Source of the DNA: Pelagicoccus enzymogenes
Lineage (GTDB): Bacteria > Verrucomicrobiota > Verrucomicrobiia > Opitutales > Opitutaceae
NCBI RefSeq assembly: GCF_014803405.1
Contig: NZ_JACYFG010000007.1
Coordinates: 310,001-374,000, forward strand
Direction: 5' to 3'
Length of the DNA stretch: 64,000 nucleotides
Shown: positions 17,509 to 26,123 of the stretch, one piece after another
How positions within the stretch are numbered: the first letter of the stretch is position 1
Layout: the number at the start of each line of letters is the position of its first letter
The notes under the pieces: model-generated
Seen by the model: only the letters and a program-made list of their open reading frames with translations
Told to the model about the DNA's origin: nothing
Database searches by the model: none
Made by a program: the position numbers and the translations under genes

Positions 17509-17556
17509 GCCGCCGTATGCCTCGTTCGCGTGCGGCGGCCCTTTCTGTTTTTTTAG
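17509..17556 (+). terminator. Strong hairpin terminator between receptor and phytase genes
   Basis: GCCGCCGTATGC (17509-17520) pairs over 12 positions, with two T-G pairs, with GCGTGCGGCGGC (17528-17539). CCTTTCTG and seven T follow. The T run ends three bases before the phytase ATG, so transcription of phytase must come from read-through or from a promoter within the receptor gene. Confidence 0.8.
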
Positions 17557-17558
17557 TA

Positions 17559-18608
17559 ATGATAAAGAAGTTAGTATTAGTTAGCGCCTGCTTTTGCCTT
17601 CTCGCTGCGAGCAAGGCGGAAGAGAACAAAGTAGTGGTAAAGGAAGTCTTCTTCACCACCGATCAATCGAGGGAGAATATCGACTCTCCCGCGGTGTGGC
17701 ATGCTGCCGATGGCCGCAATTTGCTTTTTGCGACCAGCAAGGCGGGGCATTCCGTCAATGTGTTCGATGCGGAAAACGGCGCGATGGTGCAACGCCTCGG
17801 GGGCTTGGGATCCGAGCTCGGGCAGTTCAGCAGGCCCAATGGGGTTTGGGTTGTCGATGACTACATGCTGGTCGTCGAGCGCGACAACCGCCGCGTGCAA
17901 GTTGTGTATCTTCCAACGATGGTAGGAATCGCGACCTTTGGCGAAGAGCAGTTAGGTAAGCCTTATGGCCTTTACGTGCAACCGCTCGGTGGCGGCGAGT
18001 ATGCCGTGTATGTGGCTGACAACTACGAGACGGCGGATGAGGAAATCCCAGCCGACCGCGACTTGAACCATCGCATCAATCGTTACCTCTTGGAGACGGC
18101 GGGTTCCACGGCGGATGCGGAATGGGAAACGGCGTTTGGGGCGACGTCGGGAGATGGCCGTCTGTATGTGGTCGAATCCGTCTTTGGCGATCCCGTCCAC
18201 AACAGGCTTCTTGTCGCTGAAGAGCTAGAAGATGATAGCAAGGGCCGGCAGGTGAAGGTCTACGACCTCGATGGCCAGTTTACCGGCAAGACGTTCGGGA
18301 AAGGGATTTTCAAGAACCAGGTAGAAGGCATCGCCCTGTACGAGGTTTCGGCCAAGGCGGGTTACTGGATCGTAACGGACCAAGGAAAAATTGAAAATTG
18401 GTTCCACGTTTTCGATCGTGAGAGCTTGGAGTACCGCGGAAGCTTTTCGGGTGAGCGGACGCTCAACACGGATGGCATTTGGCTAAGCCAGAAGGCTACG
18501 CCACGCTACCCGCACGGGCTTTTCTACGCCTGCGACAACGATCGCGCGATCTCCGCTTTCGATTTGGGAGAGGTTCTCAAGCGCCTAGGCCTGAAGACCA
18601 GAGAGTAA
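17559..18608 (+). CDS. Phytase-like beta-propeller, secreted
   Basis: A 349-residue protein from MIKKLVLVSAC; the frame is open 14 codons upstream, but the signal peptide (about 1-20) starts here. The body matches the beta-propeller phytase family: DSPAVW near the start, LATSKAGHSVNVFD-like blades (seen as FATSKAGHSVNVFD), GQFSRPNGV, VVERDNRR, NQVEGIALYE and a C-terminal HGLFYACDN. Family members release phosphate from phytate with calcium; some are only phytase-domain companions of receptors. The gene follows a TonB-dependent receptor, a known pairing in aquatic bacteria. No Shine-Dalgarno sequence; the start abuts a terminator. Confidence 0.8.
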   Translation: MIKKLVLVSACFCLLAASKAEENKVVVKEVFFTTDQSRENIDSPAVWHAADGRNLLFATSKAGHSVNVFDAENGAMVQRLGGLGSELGQFSRPNGVWVVDDYMLVVERDNRRVQVVYLPTMVGIATFGEEQLGKPYGLYVQPLGGGEYAVYVADNYETADEEIPADRDLNHRINRYLLETAGSTADAEWETAFGATSGDGRLYVVESVFGDPVHNRLLVAEELEDDSKGRQVKVYDLDGQFTGKTFGKGIFKNQVEGIALYEVSAKAGYWIVTDQGKIENWFHVFDRESLEYRGSFSGERTLNTDGIWLSQKATPRYPHGLFYACDNDRAISAFDLGEVLKRLGLKTRE

Positions 18609-18953
18609 GCTTTGCTAAGGCGAGATCGTGATTCGGCGATCAGGTGAAAAGCGATTTTACGGAGCCGTATCCTTGGATAGGATACGGCTTTCTTCGTTTT
18701 GAATGAACTGCTCCCTGCTTAAATTCGAGCAAACCGGAAGGTGAGGTGAAGCCATTTTGCCGCTACCGAAGCGAAGAAGGTGGAAGATCGTTTTAGGGTG
18801 GAAGGCCCCTGTGGGAAACGACTCTTTCGAGAGCGCCCTAGGTGAAAAGCCTTTACAAGGCATGGCTTCTGCTAGTCTATTTGAAAATTAGCTAACACAT
18901 GTAGGGGCCTCGCCCTGCAGCACTCCTCCCCACAACGTACTATCCCCAAATAT
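18609..18953. other. Intergenic region before the methyltransferase gene
   Basis: This 345-base gap has the phytase terminator at 18663-18694 and then a non-coding stretch. A weak promoter candidate is TTTACA near 18851 with a TAGTCTAT-like -10 about 17 bases on. A GTAGGGGCCTCGCCCTGCAG stretch at about 18901 is a small imperfect palindrome of the GTAGG type. No gene is seen. Confidence 0.45.
18663..18694 (+). terminator. Rho-independent terminator after the phytase gene
   Basis: AGCCGTATCCT (18663-18673) is fully complementary to AGGATACGGCT (18679-18689) with a 5-base loop, followed by TTTCTTCGTTTTG. Confidence 0.75.
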
Positions 18954-19772
18954 ATGGCAGAATCCCGGTCCGAAAAGGCGAGTAACGATACCGCCTTGAG
19001 GTTTTATCGCGATGTGCTCGGTCTCGAGCGTCTTCACTACGGAATATGGAACGACGACGACGAGTTGACGTTCGAAGCCTTGAAAGAGGCGCAGGAACGC
19101 TACGAGAACTTTTTACTCGATAGCATTCCGGAGGGAAGCACCAGGATTCTCGATGTCGGCTGTGGTACGGGCGAGATGTGCGTCAACTTGCAAAAGCGGG
19201 GCTACGAGGTGGAAGGCCTGTCTCCCGACCGCAACCAGAAGCGCTATTTTGCCGAGAAGCTGAAGGTTCCCTTCCATCACTACCGCTTCGAGGAGTTCGA
19301 GCCCGAGGCAGGCAAGTACGACTGCATCATCATGAGCGAGTCTTGCCAGTACATCCCGGTAGACCGTGTGTTCGAGAATGCGGCCTTGGCCCTCAAGCCG
19401 GGCGGGCACCTGATGGTCTGCGATTATTTCGTGGTGGATCACGATGCGGGGATCCTTTCCAAGAGTGGACACTGCAGGGAGACCTTTTTGAAGACAGCTG
19501 AAGAGAAGGGCTACCAGATCGTGGAGCAACGCGATATCACTCGCGAAGCGGCCAAAACCTTGGACATGGGAAAGCTCATCGCAGATCGTATCCTGATGGC
19601 AGCCGACATGTTCACGGAGCGGTTCCGCGAAAAGCACAGCGTTTGCTTCAAGTTCGTGAAATGGCTGGGGCGCAAGAAAATCAAGAAGATGGAGGATCAG
19701 CTTCCCTTGCTCGACTCGAAGCGCTTCAGCGAAGTGAAGCGATATGAGTTTTACCTTTTCGAAAAGGCGTAG
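18954..19772 (+). CDS. Class I SAM-dependent methyltransferase
   Basis: A 272-residue soluble methyltransferase. Motif I is ILDVGCGTGEM at about residues 64-74; the post-I acidic residue lies in VEGLSPDRNQ and motif II/III in DCIIMSESCQYIP and LKPGGHLMVCDYFV. The N-terminal LRFYRDVLGLERLHYGIW resembles small-molecule methyltransferases of the cyclopropane synthase/tocopherol type. The substrate cannot be deduced. It lies 40 bases before the DAHP synthase gene and may share its transcript. Confidence 0.78.
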   Translation: MAESRSEKASNDTALRFYRDVLGLERLHYGIWNDDDELTFEALKEAQERYENFLLDSIPEGSTRILDVGCGTGEMCVNLQKRGYEVEGLSPDRNQKRYFAEKLKVPFHHYRFEEFEPEAGKYDCIIMSESCQYIPVDRVFENAALALKPGGHLMVCDYFVVDHDAGILSKSGHCRETFLKTAEEKGYQIVEQRDITREAAKTLDMGKLIADRILMAADMFTERFREKHSVCFKFVKWLGRKKIKKMEDQLPLLDSKRFSEVKRYEFYLFEKA

Positions 19773-19812
19773 TCCGATTTGAGATCGGCTGGAAGGCGCT
19801 TAGGCTTAGCTC

Positions 19813-20844
19813 ATGATTATCCCTAAAGCGCCCAAGCTCACCGATGCTCAACTGAAGGAAATTCTCTCTATTGTGCAGGATTTCGATTGCTCGATTCAAG
19901 TGATCGACGGGGCAGGGCAAAGCGTGTATGCGATAGTTGGAGACGAGCGACACGAGCTGATGATCAATCGGCTGGAGGGGCTCGTTTACGTCGATCGCGT
20001 CGATAAGATCCAGTCTCCCCACAAGCTTCTGGATATCCGCTCGGGATTGAACAACCATCGGGTAGTCTTTGGAGGAGTCGAGCTTGGCAAGCAGTTGCTG
20101 CTGATAGGCGGACACTGTACGGTGGATCCGAAGCAGCCGAACAAGTTTTACGAGACTGCGGATGCCTTGAAGGAAGCCGGCGTGCAGGCCCTCAGGGGAG
20201 GCGTTTGGAAGCCGCGCACCAATCCGTACTCGTATCAAGGGGACGCCAAAGCCTTGGAAATCCTGATGGAGGCTTCACGCCGCACCGGCTTGCCGGTGAA
20301 CGCGGAGGTGATGGACGAGGAGCAGTTGGACCTCGCACTGGATGCCGGCGTGCACATGTTGCAAGTGGGAACCCGCAATGCCTTGAACTATTCCTTGTTG
20401 AGGCAAATAGGCAAAAAGATCGCGGGTCGCGACACGGTGGTTCTCCTGAAGCGAGGTCGCCATCTGGGACCGGTCAACGAATTCATTTCGGCTGCCGAGT
20501 ACATCGTGACGTTCGGGAACCCTAACGTGATCCTGTGTCCCCGCGGCACTTTGCCCGGACTCGAAGGCTATCGAAACCATCCCGACGAGAGCATCACCCC
20601 CTTGCTCAAGGAAAGGACTTGGGCTCCAGTGGTGGTGGATCCGTCTCACTCCGTTGGCAAGTCGACCTACGTGGAGGCCTGCAGCATGGCGGCAGTTGCC
20701 TATGGGGCGGACGGGCTCTGTATCGAGTCGAACATCGACCCCATGGGCGGACTCGGAGACGATCCCAAGCAAGCGATAACGCCTGAAGCCTTTGCCCGTC
20801 TGGCCAAGAAATGCCGAGCGATTTGGGATTTGAGGAGAGGGTGA
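19813..20844 (+). CDS. aroF: 3-deoxy-7-phosphoheptulonate (DAHP) synthase
   Basis: A 343-residue type I DAHP synthase of the beta form with an N-terminal ferredoxin-like domain (about 1-70), followed by the (beta/alpha)8 barrel. Recognised motifs are GGHCTVDP, LRGGVWKPRTNPYSYQG, LKRGRHL-type active site, ILCPRGTLPGLEGYRN and VVDPSHSVGK, which carry phosphoenolpyruvate and metal ligands. It condenses PEP and erythrose-4-phosphate as the first step of the shikimate pathway. The N-terminal domain in this class usually carries feedback control. Confidence 0.93.
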   Translation: MIIPKAPKLTDAQLKEILSIVQDFDCSIQVIDGAGQSVYAIVGDERHELMINRLEGLVYVDRVDKIQSPHKLLDIRSGLNNHRVVFGGVELGKQLLLIGGHCTVDPKQPNKFYETADALKEAGVQALRGGVWKPRTNPYSYQGDAKALEILMEASRRTGLPVNAEVMDEEQLDLALDAGVHMLQVGTRNALNYSLLRQIGKKIAGRDTVVLLKRGRHLGPVNEFISAAEYIVTFGNPNVILCPRGTLPGLEGYRNHPDESITPLLKERTWAPVVVDPSHSVGKSTYVEACSMAAVAYGADGLCIESNIDPMGGLGDDPKQAITPEAFARLAKKCRAIWDLRRG

Positions 20845-20848
20845 GGGA

Positions 20849-21004
20849 AGCGTAGCGTAGAGCGTCGGCCCGCGACCGCAGCGCAAAATTCGTAGGGTCG
20901 GCGCTCGCGTCGTTCCGCAATGCATAAGCAACGCGGCGTGTCGCGAGCGACAGCCCTACAAATACAAATTCCAAGGACGCTGGCTGAAGCTCGGCGCTAC
21001 GGGT
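20849..21004. repeat. REP-like mosaic repeat, copy B
   Basis: At least three modules shared with copy A at 2950-3070: GCGTCGGCCCGCGACCGC near 20862 (inverted in copy A), GTAGGGTCGGCGCTCGCG at about 20892, and ACGCGGCGTGTCGC at 20931 followed by GAGCGACAGCCCTAC to 20959. The order of the modules differs between copies. It fills the gap between convergent aroF and ahpF. Confidence 0.75.
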
Positions 21005-21017
21005 TGGGACGCTCTTG

Positions 21018-22592
21018 CTATTTCCCGGTTTTGGCCTGCTTGAGCAGGTATTCGAAGGCGGACAGGCCGGCTTTGGCGCCTTCGCCCATCGAGACAACGA
21101 TCTGCTTGTAGGGAACGGTGGTGACGTCTCCAGCTGCGAAGATGCCGCTTTGGTTCGTTTCGCAACGCGTGTTGATTTCGATCTCGCCGTACTTGTTGGT
21201 TGCGACCACCTCTTTCGCGAAGGCGCTGTTGGGAGCGAGGCCGATCTGTACGAAGACCCCGTCGGTTGGGTATTCGCGCGTTTCTCCGCTGGCTCGGTCC
21301 TTCAAGATCATGGACGTCACCTTCTTGCCGTCGGATTCGATGCTTTCTGTAGCAGTTCCGGTAATGATGGTGGCATTCGCGGTACCGTGTAGTTGGTCGA
21401 CCAATACTTGGTCCGCTTTCAGGGTATCCAAAAATTCTACGACGGTGACGGACTTGACGATCCCGGCGAGGTCGAGCGCCGCCTCGACTCCGGAATTGCC
21501 GCCTCCCACTACCACCACGTCTTTGCCCTTGAAAAAGGGCCCATCGCAGTGAGGGCAGTAGGCGACGCCTTTGCCTACGTTTTCCTTTTCGCCAGGCACG
21601 CCGAGCTCTCGCCATTTGGCCCCGGTGGCGAGGATCACGGAGCGGCTTTTGATCGTCTCCTTGCTGCTTAGGCTGAGCTGCCAGTCGCCGTCGTCTCGTT
21701 TGTTGAGGCCGTCGACGCGGACTTCCTCGCGAATCTTGACAGGGTAGGCCTCAACGTGGGCGCGCAAGTTCTTGGTCAACTCGGGACCGGTCGTTTTGGT
21801 GATGCCGATCAGATTCTCAATTCCCATGGTATCGGCCACTTGTCCGCCGATCTTCTCGGCCAGCATGAGCACCTTCAGTCCTTTGCGGGCAGTGTAGATG
21901 GCAGCTGCGGCGGCCGCAGGACCGCCTCCCACCACGGCGACGTCGTAGAGCGTGTGGTCGGCGACTGCCCTCACGGGAGCGACGGTGACGATCTTCTTCA
22001 GCTTTTCCAAGATTTCTGCTGCGTTGATCTGTCCGCTCGAAAAGGGCTTTCGGTTGAGGAAAACGGTGGGCACGCCTTGTACGTTTCGCTCTTCGGCGAA
22101 TTTCTTGTGGGTGGCGCCGTCGATCATCTCGCAAGAAATGAGCGGATTGATAATGGAGAACTGGTTGAGCGTCTGGACGACGTCGGGGCAGTTGTGGCAG
22201 TCGAGTGAAACGATGACTTCGAAGCTGAGCTCGGTGTCGATGGCTGCGACTTGGCGGATGATGCTGTCGTCGAGCTTCACGGGGATGCCGCCGGCTTGCA
22301 GGAAGGCGAGCACGAAGGAGTTGAACTCGTGTCCGCCGGGGATGCCGGAGAAGCGGATGCCGGTCGGCTTGTGGTCCGCCTGGATTTCGAAGGTGAGGCC
22401 TTCGCGCACGTTGAATCCGGTTTCGCTGTAGATGAACTCGATTTTGTCCGAGACGGAATCGACTTGCTTGAGCATATCCACGAGCTCGGGGCGCTTGGAG
22501 TGTTTGCCGTCGAAGAGCTTGATCTGCACCGAGCGGGTGAGCTTCTCGGAGTAGGCTTTAAGGGTGTCGATGATTTGCGGAGTGAGCTTCAT
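21018..22592 (-). CDS. ahpF: Alkyl hydroperoxide reductase subunit F
   Basis: A 524-residue AhpF from [11 protein letters not shown]; the frame is open 22 codons further but the conserved N-terminus begins here. The N-terminal tandem thioredoxin-like part (about 1-200) has the CHNC disulfide. The C-terminal part is thioredoxin-reductase-like with FAD motif [12 protein letters not shown], active-site [13 protein letters not shown] motif [13 protein letters not shown] and a second FAD segment [12 protein letters not shown]. It passes electrons from NADH to AhpC. It follows ahpC on the same strand, separated by a terminator and a REP-like repeat, so it may be expressed by read-through or alone. 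Confidence 0.94.
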   Translation of the reverse strand: MKLTPQIIDTLKAYSEKLTRSVQIKLFDGKHSKRPELVDMLKQVDSVSDKIEFIYSETGFNVREGLTFEIQADHKPTGIRFSGIPGGHEFNSFVLAFLQAGGIPVKLDDSIIRQVAAIDTELSFEVIVSLDCHNCPDVVQTLNQFSIINPLISCEMIDGATHKKFAEERNVQGVPTVFLNRKPFSSGQINAAEILEKLKKIVTVAPVRAVADHTLYDVAVVGGGPAAAAAAIYTARKGLKVLMLAEKIGGQVADTMGIENLIGITKTTGPELTKNLRAHVEAYPVKIREEVRVDGLNKRDDGDWQLSLSSKETIKSRSVILATGAKWRELGVPGEKENVGKGVAYCPHCDGPFFKGKDVVVVGGGNSGVEAALDLAGIVKSVTVVEFLDTLKADQVLVDQLHGTANATIITGTATESIESDGKKVTSMILKDRASGETREYPTDGVFVQIGLAPNSAFAKEVVATNKYGEIEINTRCETNQSGIFAAGDVTTVPYKQIVVSMGEGAKAGLSAFEYLLKQAKTGK

Positions 22593-22681
22593 TTTCGAAA
22601 TGCGGGTCGTTCTGTGGAATCTGTTCAAGTAGATGACGCTTGGGAGACGCCGTATCACGCAGCCTCTTTAGAGGTCAGGAA

Positions 22682-22710
22682 ACGCGGCGTGTCGCGAGCG
22701 ACAGCCCTAC
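22682..22710. repeat. REP-like repeat, single module, copy C
   Basis: ACGCGGCGTGTCGC at 22682 followed by GAGCGACAGCCCTAC matches the middle module of copies A and B, base for base with copy B. Only this module is present here, in the ahpC-ahpF gap just past the ahpC terminator. Confidence 0.75.
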
Positions 22711-22721
22711 TGGCTTGGCTG

Positions 22722-22755
22722 AAAAAAATCCCCCTCGCGTGGAGGCGAAGGGGAT
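22722..22755 (-). terminator. Rho-independent terminator of ahpC
   Basis: On the minus strand AATCCCCTTCGC and GCGAGGGGGATT form a stem with one mismatch around a short loop, followed by seven T. It lies about 25 bases past the ahpC stop. Confidence 0.75.
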
Positions 22756-22778
22756 TGTTTGGAAAGATTGGATACGGC

Positions 22779-23342
22779 TTAGATCTTGCCGACGAGGTCC
22801 AAGCTTGGCGTGAGGGTTTCTTCGCCTGGCTCCCACTTTGCCGGGCAAACCTGGCCGTCGTTGTTAGCGACGTACTGAGCAGCTTTGACCTTGCGGACGA
22901 GATCCTTGGCAGAGCGGCCGATTCCGAGGTCGTGCACTTCAGCAACCTTGATTTGACCCTCTGGATTCACAACGAACGTGCCGCGCAACGCGAGGCCTTC
23001 TTCTTCGATCATGACGTCGAATCCACGGGTGATGGCGCCGGTCGGGTCGCCGATCATCGGGAACTTGATCTTGTTGATGGTTTCGGAGGCGTCGTGCCAT
23101 GCCTTGTGCACGAAGTGAGTGTCGGTAGAAACCGAATACACTTCAACGCCAGCAGCTTGCAGCTCTTCGTAGTGGTCAGCTAGGTCGCCGAGTTCCGTTG
23201 GGCAAACGAAGGTGAAATCCGCTGGGTAGAAGCAGAAGACTGCCCACTTGCCCTTCACGTCGTCGGAAGAAACGGTTACGAACTCTCCGTTGTGGAAAGC
23301 TTGAGCTTTGAATTCAGGAATGGTGCTGTTGATCTTTGCCAT
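22779..23342 (-). CDS. ahpC: Peroxiredoxin, alkyl hydroperoxide reductase subunit C
   Basis: A 187-residue typical two-Cys peroxiredoxin. The peroxidatic Cys is Cys47 in FTFVCPTE and the resolving Cys is Cys166 in VCPAKW. These reduce hydrogen peroxide, organic peroxides and peroxynitrite; AhpF recycles the enzyme. Length and both motifs are standard. It is divergent from an OxyR-type regulator gene across a 142-base gap, which indicates peroxide-responsive control. Confidence 0.96.
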   Translation of the reverse strand: MAKINSTIPEFKAQAFHNGEFVTVSSDDVKGKWAVFCFYPADFTFVCPTELGDLADHYEELQAAGVEVYSVSTDTHFVHKAWHDASETINKIKFPMIGDPTGAITRGFDVMIEEEGLALRGTFVVNPEGQIKVAEVHDLGIGRSAKDLVRKVKAAQYVANNDGQVCPAKWEPGEETLTPSLDLVGKI

Positions 23343-23484
23343 AAATTGATTGCAGAGGTGAGGCCTCTCGCTGGGTTTGTCACGCCCGTTTTTGGGGCGC
23401 TCCGTTTTTGGATGAGGCGGATACTAGCATCGCTAGGAAGATAGTTGAAATATATAATAGATATGGTTTCGATAAGCTGCATTT
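23343..23484. promoter_or_regulatory. Divergent ahpC / OxyR-type regulator control region
   Basis: The region nearest the regulator is AT-rich. It has TATAAT at 23453-23458, close to ATAG at 23441 and further ATAG/ATAT steps spaced around 10-17 bases apart. OxyR sites in other bacteria are spaced ATAG/CTAT tetranucleotides; the resemblance here is partial and the assignment tentative. Confidence 0.4.
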
Positions 23485-24378
23485 ATGGAATTGCAGCAGT
23501 TGAGGTACTTCAGTTCAGTGGCCAAGCATCGGAATTTTACCCGCGCTGCGGAGGAGTGCCGGGTATCCCAACCGGCCTTGAGTATCCAGATCAAGAAGCT
23601 GGAAACGGAGCTGGGCGGGCCCTTGTTTCACCGCCAAGGTAGGACCATCGTCCTGACCAACGTAGGCAAGCAGCTCGAGGGCAAGGCGGAGTCGTTGCTG
23701 CGCTTGCACCAGAGTACCTTGGACGAGATGAGGGATGCTGTCGTATCGGGAGGAGAGGCTCATTTCGGCGCGACTTTGACGATCGCTCCCTACTTGATTC
23801 CCTACGTGGTGAGCCATGCGAATCAGGCGGACATACCGCCTTTCACCATGCAGGAAAATTTTACGGAGGGTTTGCTGGGCAGCATTCTCGATGGGAGCTT
23901 GGACTTTGCCTTGATGTCGACCCCGGTGGAGGAGCCGCGGCTCCTTGTCAAGGTGATCGCTCGCGAGCCTTTCGTCTTGGTTGTGCCCAAGGGTCATGCC
24001 TTGGCCAAGAAGCGTCGCGTGCTAGCGGCGGACGTGCGCCGGGAGCCGTTTTTGCCCTTGAGCCAGATTCATTGCGCGGGTCGCCAGATCAACGAATTTA
24101 TCCAAGATACGGATACGCGTCCGAAGGCCTCCTTCGAAAGCGCTCAAATCGACACGATCCTCAAGCTCGTGAACAGCGGGCAAGGCGTTTCCCTGCTGCC
24201 GAAGATGTCGGTGCTGGGCTCATTGTCGGAGGGATTGTGCTATCGGGAGATTTCGGATGCCAAGATCGGGCGAGACATCTCCATGGTGCATCACCCGGAC
24301 CGTTACCTCAGCGACTCCGTTCGCCAGCTTATGAAATTGCTGGAGAAGTGTATCAACGGCTTCGTCAAGGAGCGTTGA
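23485..24378 (+). CDS. LysR-family, OxyR-like peroxide regulator
   Basis: A 297-residue LysR regulator. The winged HTH occupies residues 1-60 (FTRAAEECRVSQPALSIQIKKLE); the effector domain follows. The segment LPLSQIHCAGRQINEF aligns with the redox region of OxyR: Cys197 matches OxyR Cys199, but the position of Cys208 is not a Cys. Other cysteines (about 252 and 289) are distant. The divergent ahpC gene makes an OxyR role likely. A single-Cys version would have to sense by sulfenylation or mixed disulfide; this is inference. Confidence 0.85.
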   Translation: MELQQLRYFSSVAKHRNFTRAAEECRVSQPALSIQIKKLETELGGPLFHRQGRTIVLTNVGKQLEGKAESLLRLHQSTLDEMRDAVVSGGEAHFGATLTIAPYLIPYVVSHANQADIPPFTMQENFTEGLLGSILDGSLDFALMSTPVEEPRLLVKVIAREPFVLVVPKGHALAKKRRVLAADVRREPFLPLSQIHCAGRQINEFIQDTDTRPKASFESAQIDTILKLVNSGQGVSLLPKMSVLGSLSEGLCYREISDAKIGRDISMVHHPDRYLSDSVRQLMKLLEKCINGFVKER

Positions 24379-24429
24379 CCGAAGCGCCGCGGGACGGCGC
24401 GAGGGCCACGTTTTGACACGGGAAGCAAC

Positions 24430-25470
24430 TTGGCGGATTGGGGTAACGCTGGGCTCGACAGAGGGGGAGACCGGCACCAGATTTCCGCCATCGAAAAGAA
24501 AGCAGACAATTCCAAGCCGGAGGGGCAGCCGGACCGTTTCATTTCCCAGGATCTCCATGGGGCTCGTTTGGACAAGACGGTGAAGCAGCACTTCCAGTTG
24601 CCTTGGGGGAAGGCGAGGGCTTGGATCGATACGGGCAAGGTGTTTATCGACGGGAATTGCGTTGCTGACCAATCCTTTCCGGTAACGGCAGGAACGCGTA
24701 TCGAGCTCCGCATGAGCCAGCCTAAGCAAAGGGCGGAACCCAAGCTCGATCCGCGTCTTGTCGTGCATTACGACGAGGATCTCATTGTTTTGAACAAGCC
24801 TTCTGGGATGATGACTGTACCGCATCCGGAAAGCCCGGAAGAGGAAACGCTGGACCGGTTGGCCTTGGACTTTTTGCGCGCCAAGGATCCGAAGGCGGCC
24901 AGCAATCGGGCCAGTCTTGGGGTCGTGCATCGTATCGACAAGGACACGAGCGGACTGGTGGTTTTTGCCCGTACCCATGTTGCCTTGAAGGCTCTCTCGG
25001 AGCAGTTTCGCTCCCATTCCATCGAACGTCGTTACTTGGCGATCGTGCACGGTCGCCCGAAGGCTCAGACCATCGAGACGCGAATTGCTCGCGACGCGGG
25101 GGATGGTTTGCGCGGATCGGTCGCGGAGGGCGCAAAGAACAAAAAAGGGGACGAGCTCGGTAGACGGGCCGTTACCCACTTGCACCTTGTGCAAAGCGTA
25201 GGCGACGCATCGCTTGTGGCTTGCCGTATCGATACTGGACGCACGCACCAGATTCGAATTCACCTGAGCGAGATTGGACATCCGATCGTAGGCGAGAAGG
25301 TGTACGTTCGCGGATTCGAAGGTGCGTTGATTTCCGCTCGACGTACTATGCTTCACGCCGAGCGACTTGGCTTTATTCATCCTCGTTCCGGCGAACAAGT
25401 GGTTTGGGTGGAGCCGCCGACTCCAGATTTTCTCAAGTTGTTGGGGGCTCTTTCGCTCAAGCTGTCGTGA
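24430..25470 (+). CDS. RluA-family 23S rRNA/tRNA pseudouridine synthase
   Basis: A 346-residue RluA-type enzyme with an N-terminal S4 RNA-binding domain (about 38-95: RFISQDLHGARLDKTVKQHF) and a catalytic domain with VVHRIDKDTSGLVVFAR, whose Asp attacks the uridine. RTHQIRIHL and GHPIVG complete the family signature. There is no ATG before the S4 domain in this frame; the frame opens at 24379, and the TTG at 24430 is the only reasonable start. Which RNA position is modified cannot be told. It follows the LysR gene by 51 bases. Confidence 0.85.
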   Translation: MADWGNAGLDRGGDRHQISAIEKKADNSKPEGQPDRFISQDLHGARLDKTVKQHFQLPWGKARAWIDTGKVFIDGNCVADQSFPVTAGTRIELRMSQPKQRAEPKLDPRLVVHYDEDLIVLNKPSGMMTVPHPESPEEETLDRLALDFLRAKDPKAASNRASLGVVHRIDKDTSGLVVFARTHVALKALSEQFRSHSIERRYLAIVHGRPKAQTIETRIARDAGDGLRGSVAEGAKNKKGDELGRRAVTHLHLVQSVGDASLVACRIDTGRTHQIRIHLSEIGHPIVGEKVYVRGFEGALISARRTMLHAERLGFIHPRSGEQVVWVEPPTPDFLKLLGALSLKLS

Positions 25471-25651
25471 TTTTTCGCTGAAATTTGTTCCTTCGACACG
25501 AATTAGCTCGCTGTTGCTGGATTAGTGGGCCTTGTGGGTGGCTAGTTTATGGGAGCCCATTTCGTTTCGGGAGTCCCGAGGTGTTTTCCGGTTTGGCGTC
25601 GCTGTTCGAATTACCCTTTTTCGAATACAGTGATGCCTAAATACAAAAGAT

Positions 25652-26017
25652 ATGGAAATATACGTTGGAAACATCTCCTTCGACGCAACTGAAGGCGACC
25701 TGCAAGACGCATTCGAAGAGTTCGGCGCAATCTCGCAGCTGAAGATTATTACTGACCGTGAAACGGGACGTTCGCGTGGCTTTGCATTCGTGACCATGGA
25801 TGATGCCGAACAGGCAAAAGCGGCAATCGAAGGCCTCAATGGCCGCGATATCGCCGGGCGCGAACTCTCGGTTCGCGAAGCAACCCCTCGCGCTCCCCGT
25901 AGTGGCGGTGGTGGCCGTGGTTTCGGCGGCGGCGGCGGCGGCCGCGGTGGTTATGGTGGCGGAGGTCGCGGTGGCGATCGTCGCGGCGGTGGCGGCGGAT
26001 ACGGTCGTGGACGCTAA
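25652..26017 (+). CDS. Glycine-rich RRM RNA-binding protein
   Basis: A 121-residue protein with one RNA recognition motif (residues 1-75). RNP2 is IYVGNI at 3-8 and RNP1 is RGFAFVTM at about 42-49. A Gly/Arg tail (about 85-121) contains RGG-type repeats. Such cyanobacterial-like RRM proteins bind RNA and are often cold-induced; here the role is inferred. The gene is alone and ends at a strong terminator. TAAATACAAAAG just before the ATG recalls the cold-shock gene's leader at 33715; there is no Shine-Dalgarno sequence. Confidence 0.9.
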   Translation: MEIYVGNISFDATEGDLQDAFEEFGAISQLKIITDRETGRSRGFAFVTMDDAEQAKAAIEGLNGRDIAGRELSVREATPRAPRSGGGGRGFGGGGGGRGGYGGGGRGGDRRGGGGGYGRGR

Positions 26018-26047
26018 GCTTTGAGCGAAAGCCAATAAAGATTTTCG

Positions 26048-26082
26048 AAGACTCCGTACCGATCAGGACGGAGTCTTTTTTG
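26048..26082 (+). terminator. Rho-independent terminator of the RRM gene
   Basis: AAGACTCCGT (26048-26057) and ACGGAGTCTT (26068-26077) form a perfect 10-base stem with a run of T after it. Confidence 0.9.
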
Positions 26083-26123
26083 TGTACCGGTTTTTGACGC
26101 GAGTCGCTTTGGCCGGCTATGCC

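Noticed and set aside
18657-18863. 68-codon minus-strand frame in the gap after the phytase gene
   Set aside because: It runs through the phytase terminator and shows no gene-like features.
24220-25398. 392-codon minus-strand frame over the LysR and pseudouridine synthase genes
   Set aside because: It crosses two convincing genes on the other strand and has no recognisable domain.
25900-26017. Short GGC/GGT repeats resembling a CRISPR or tandem repeat
   Set aside because: They encode the Gly/Arg-rich tail of the RRM protein; there is no spacer structure.
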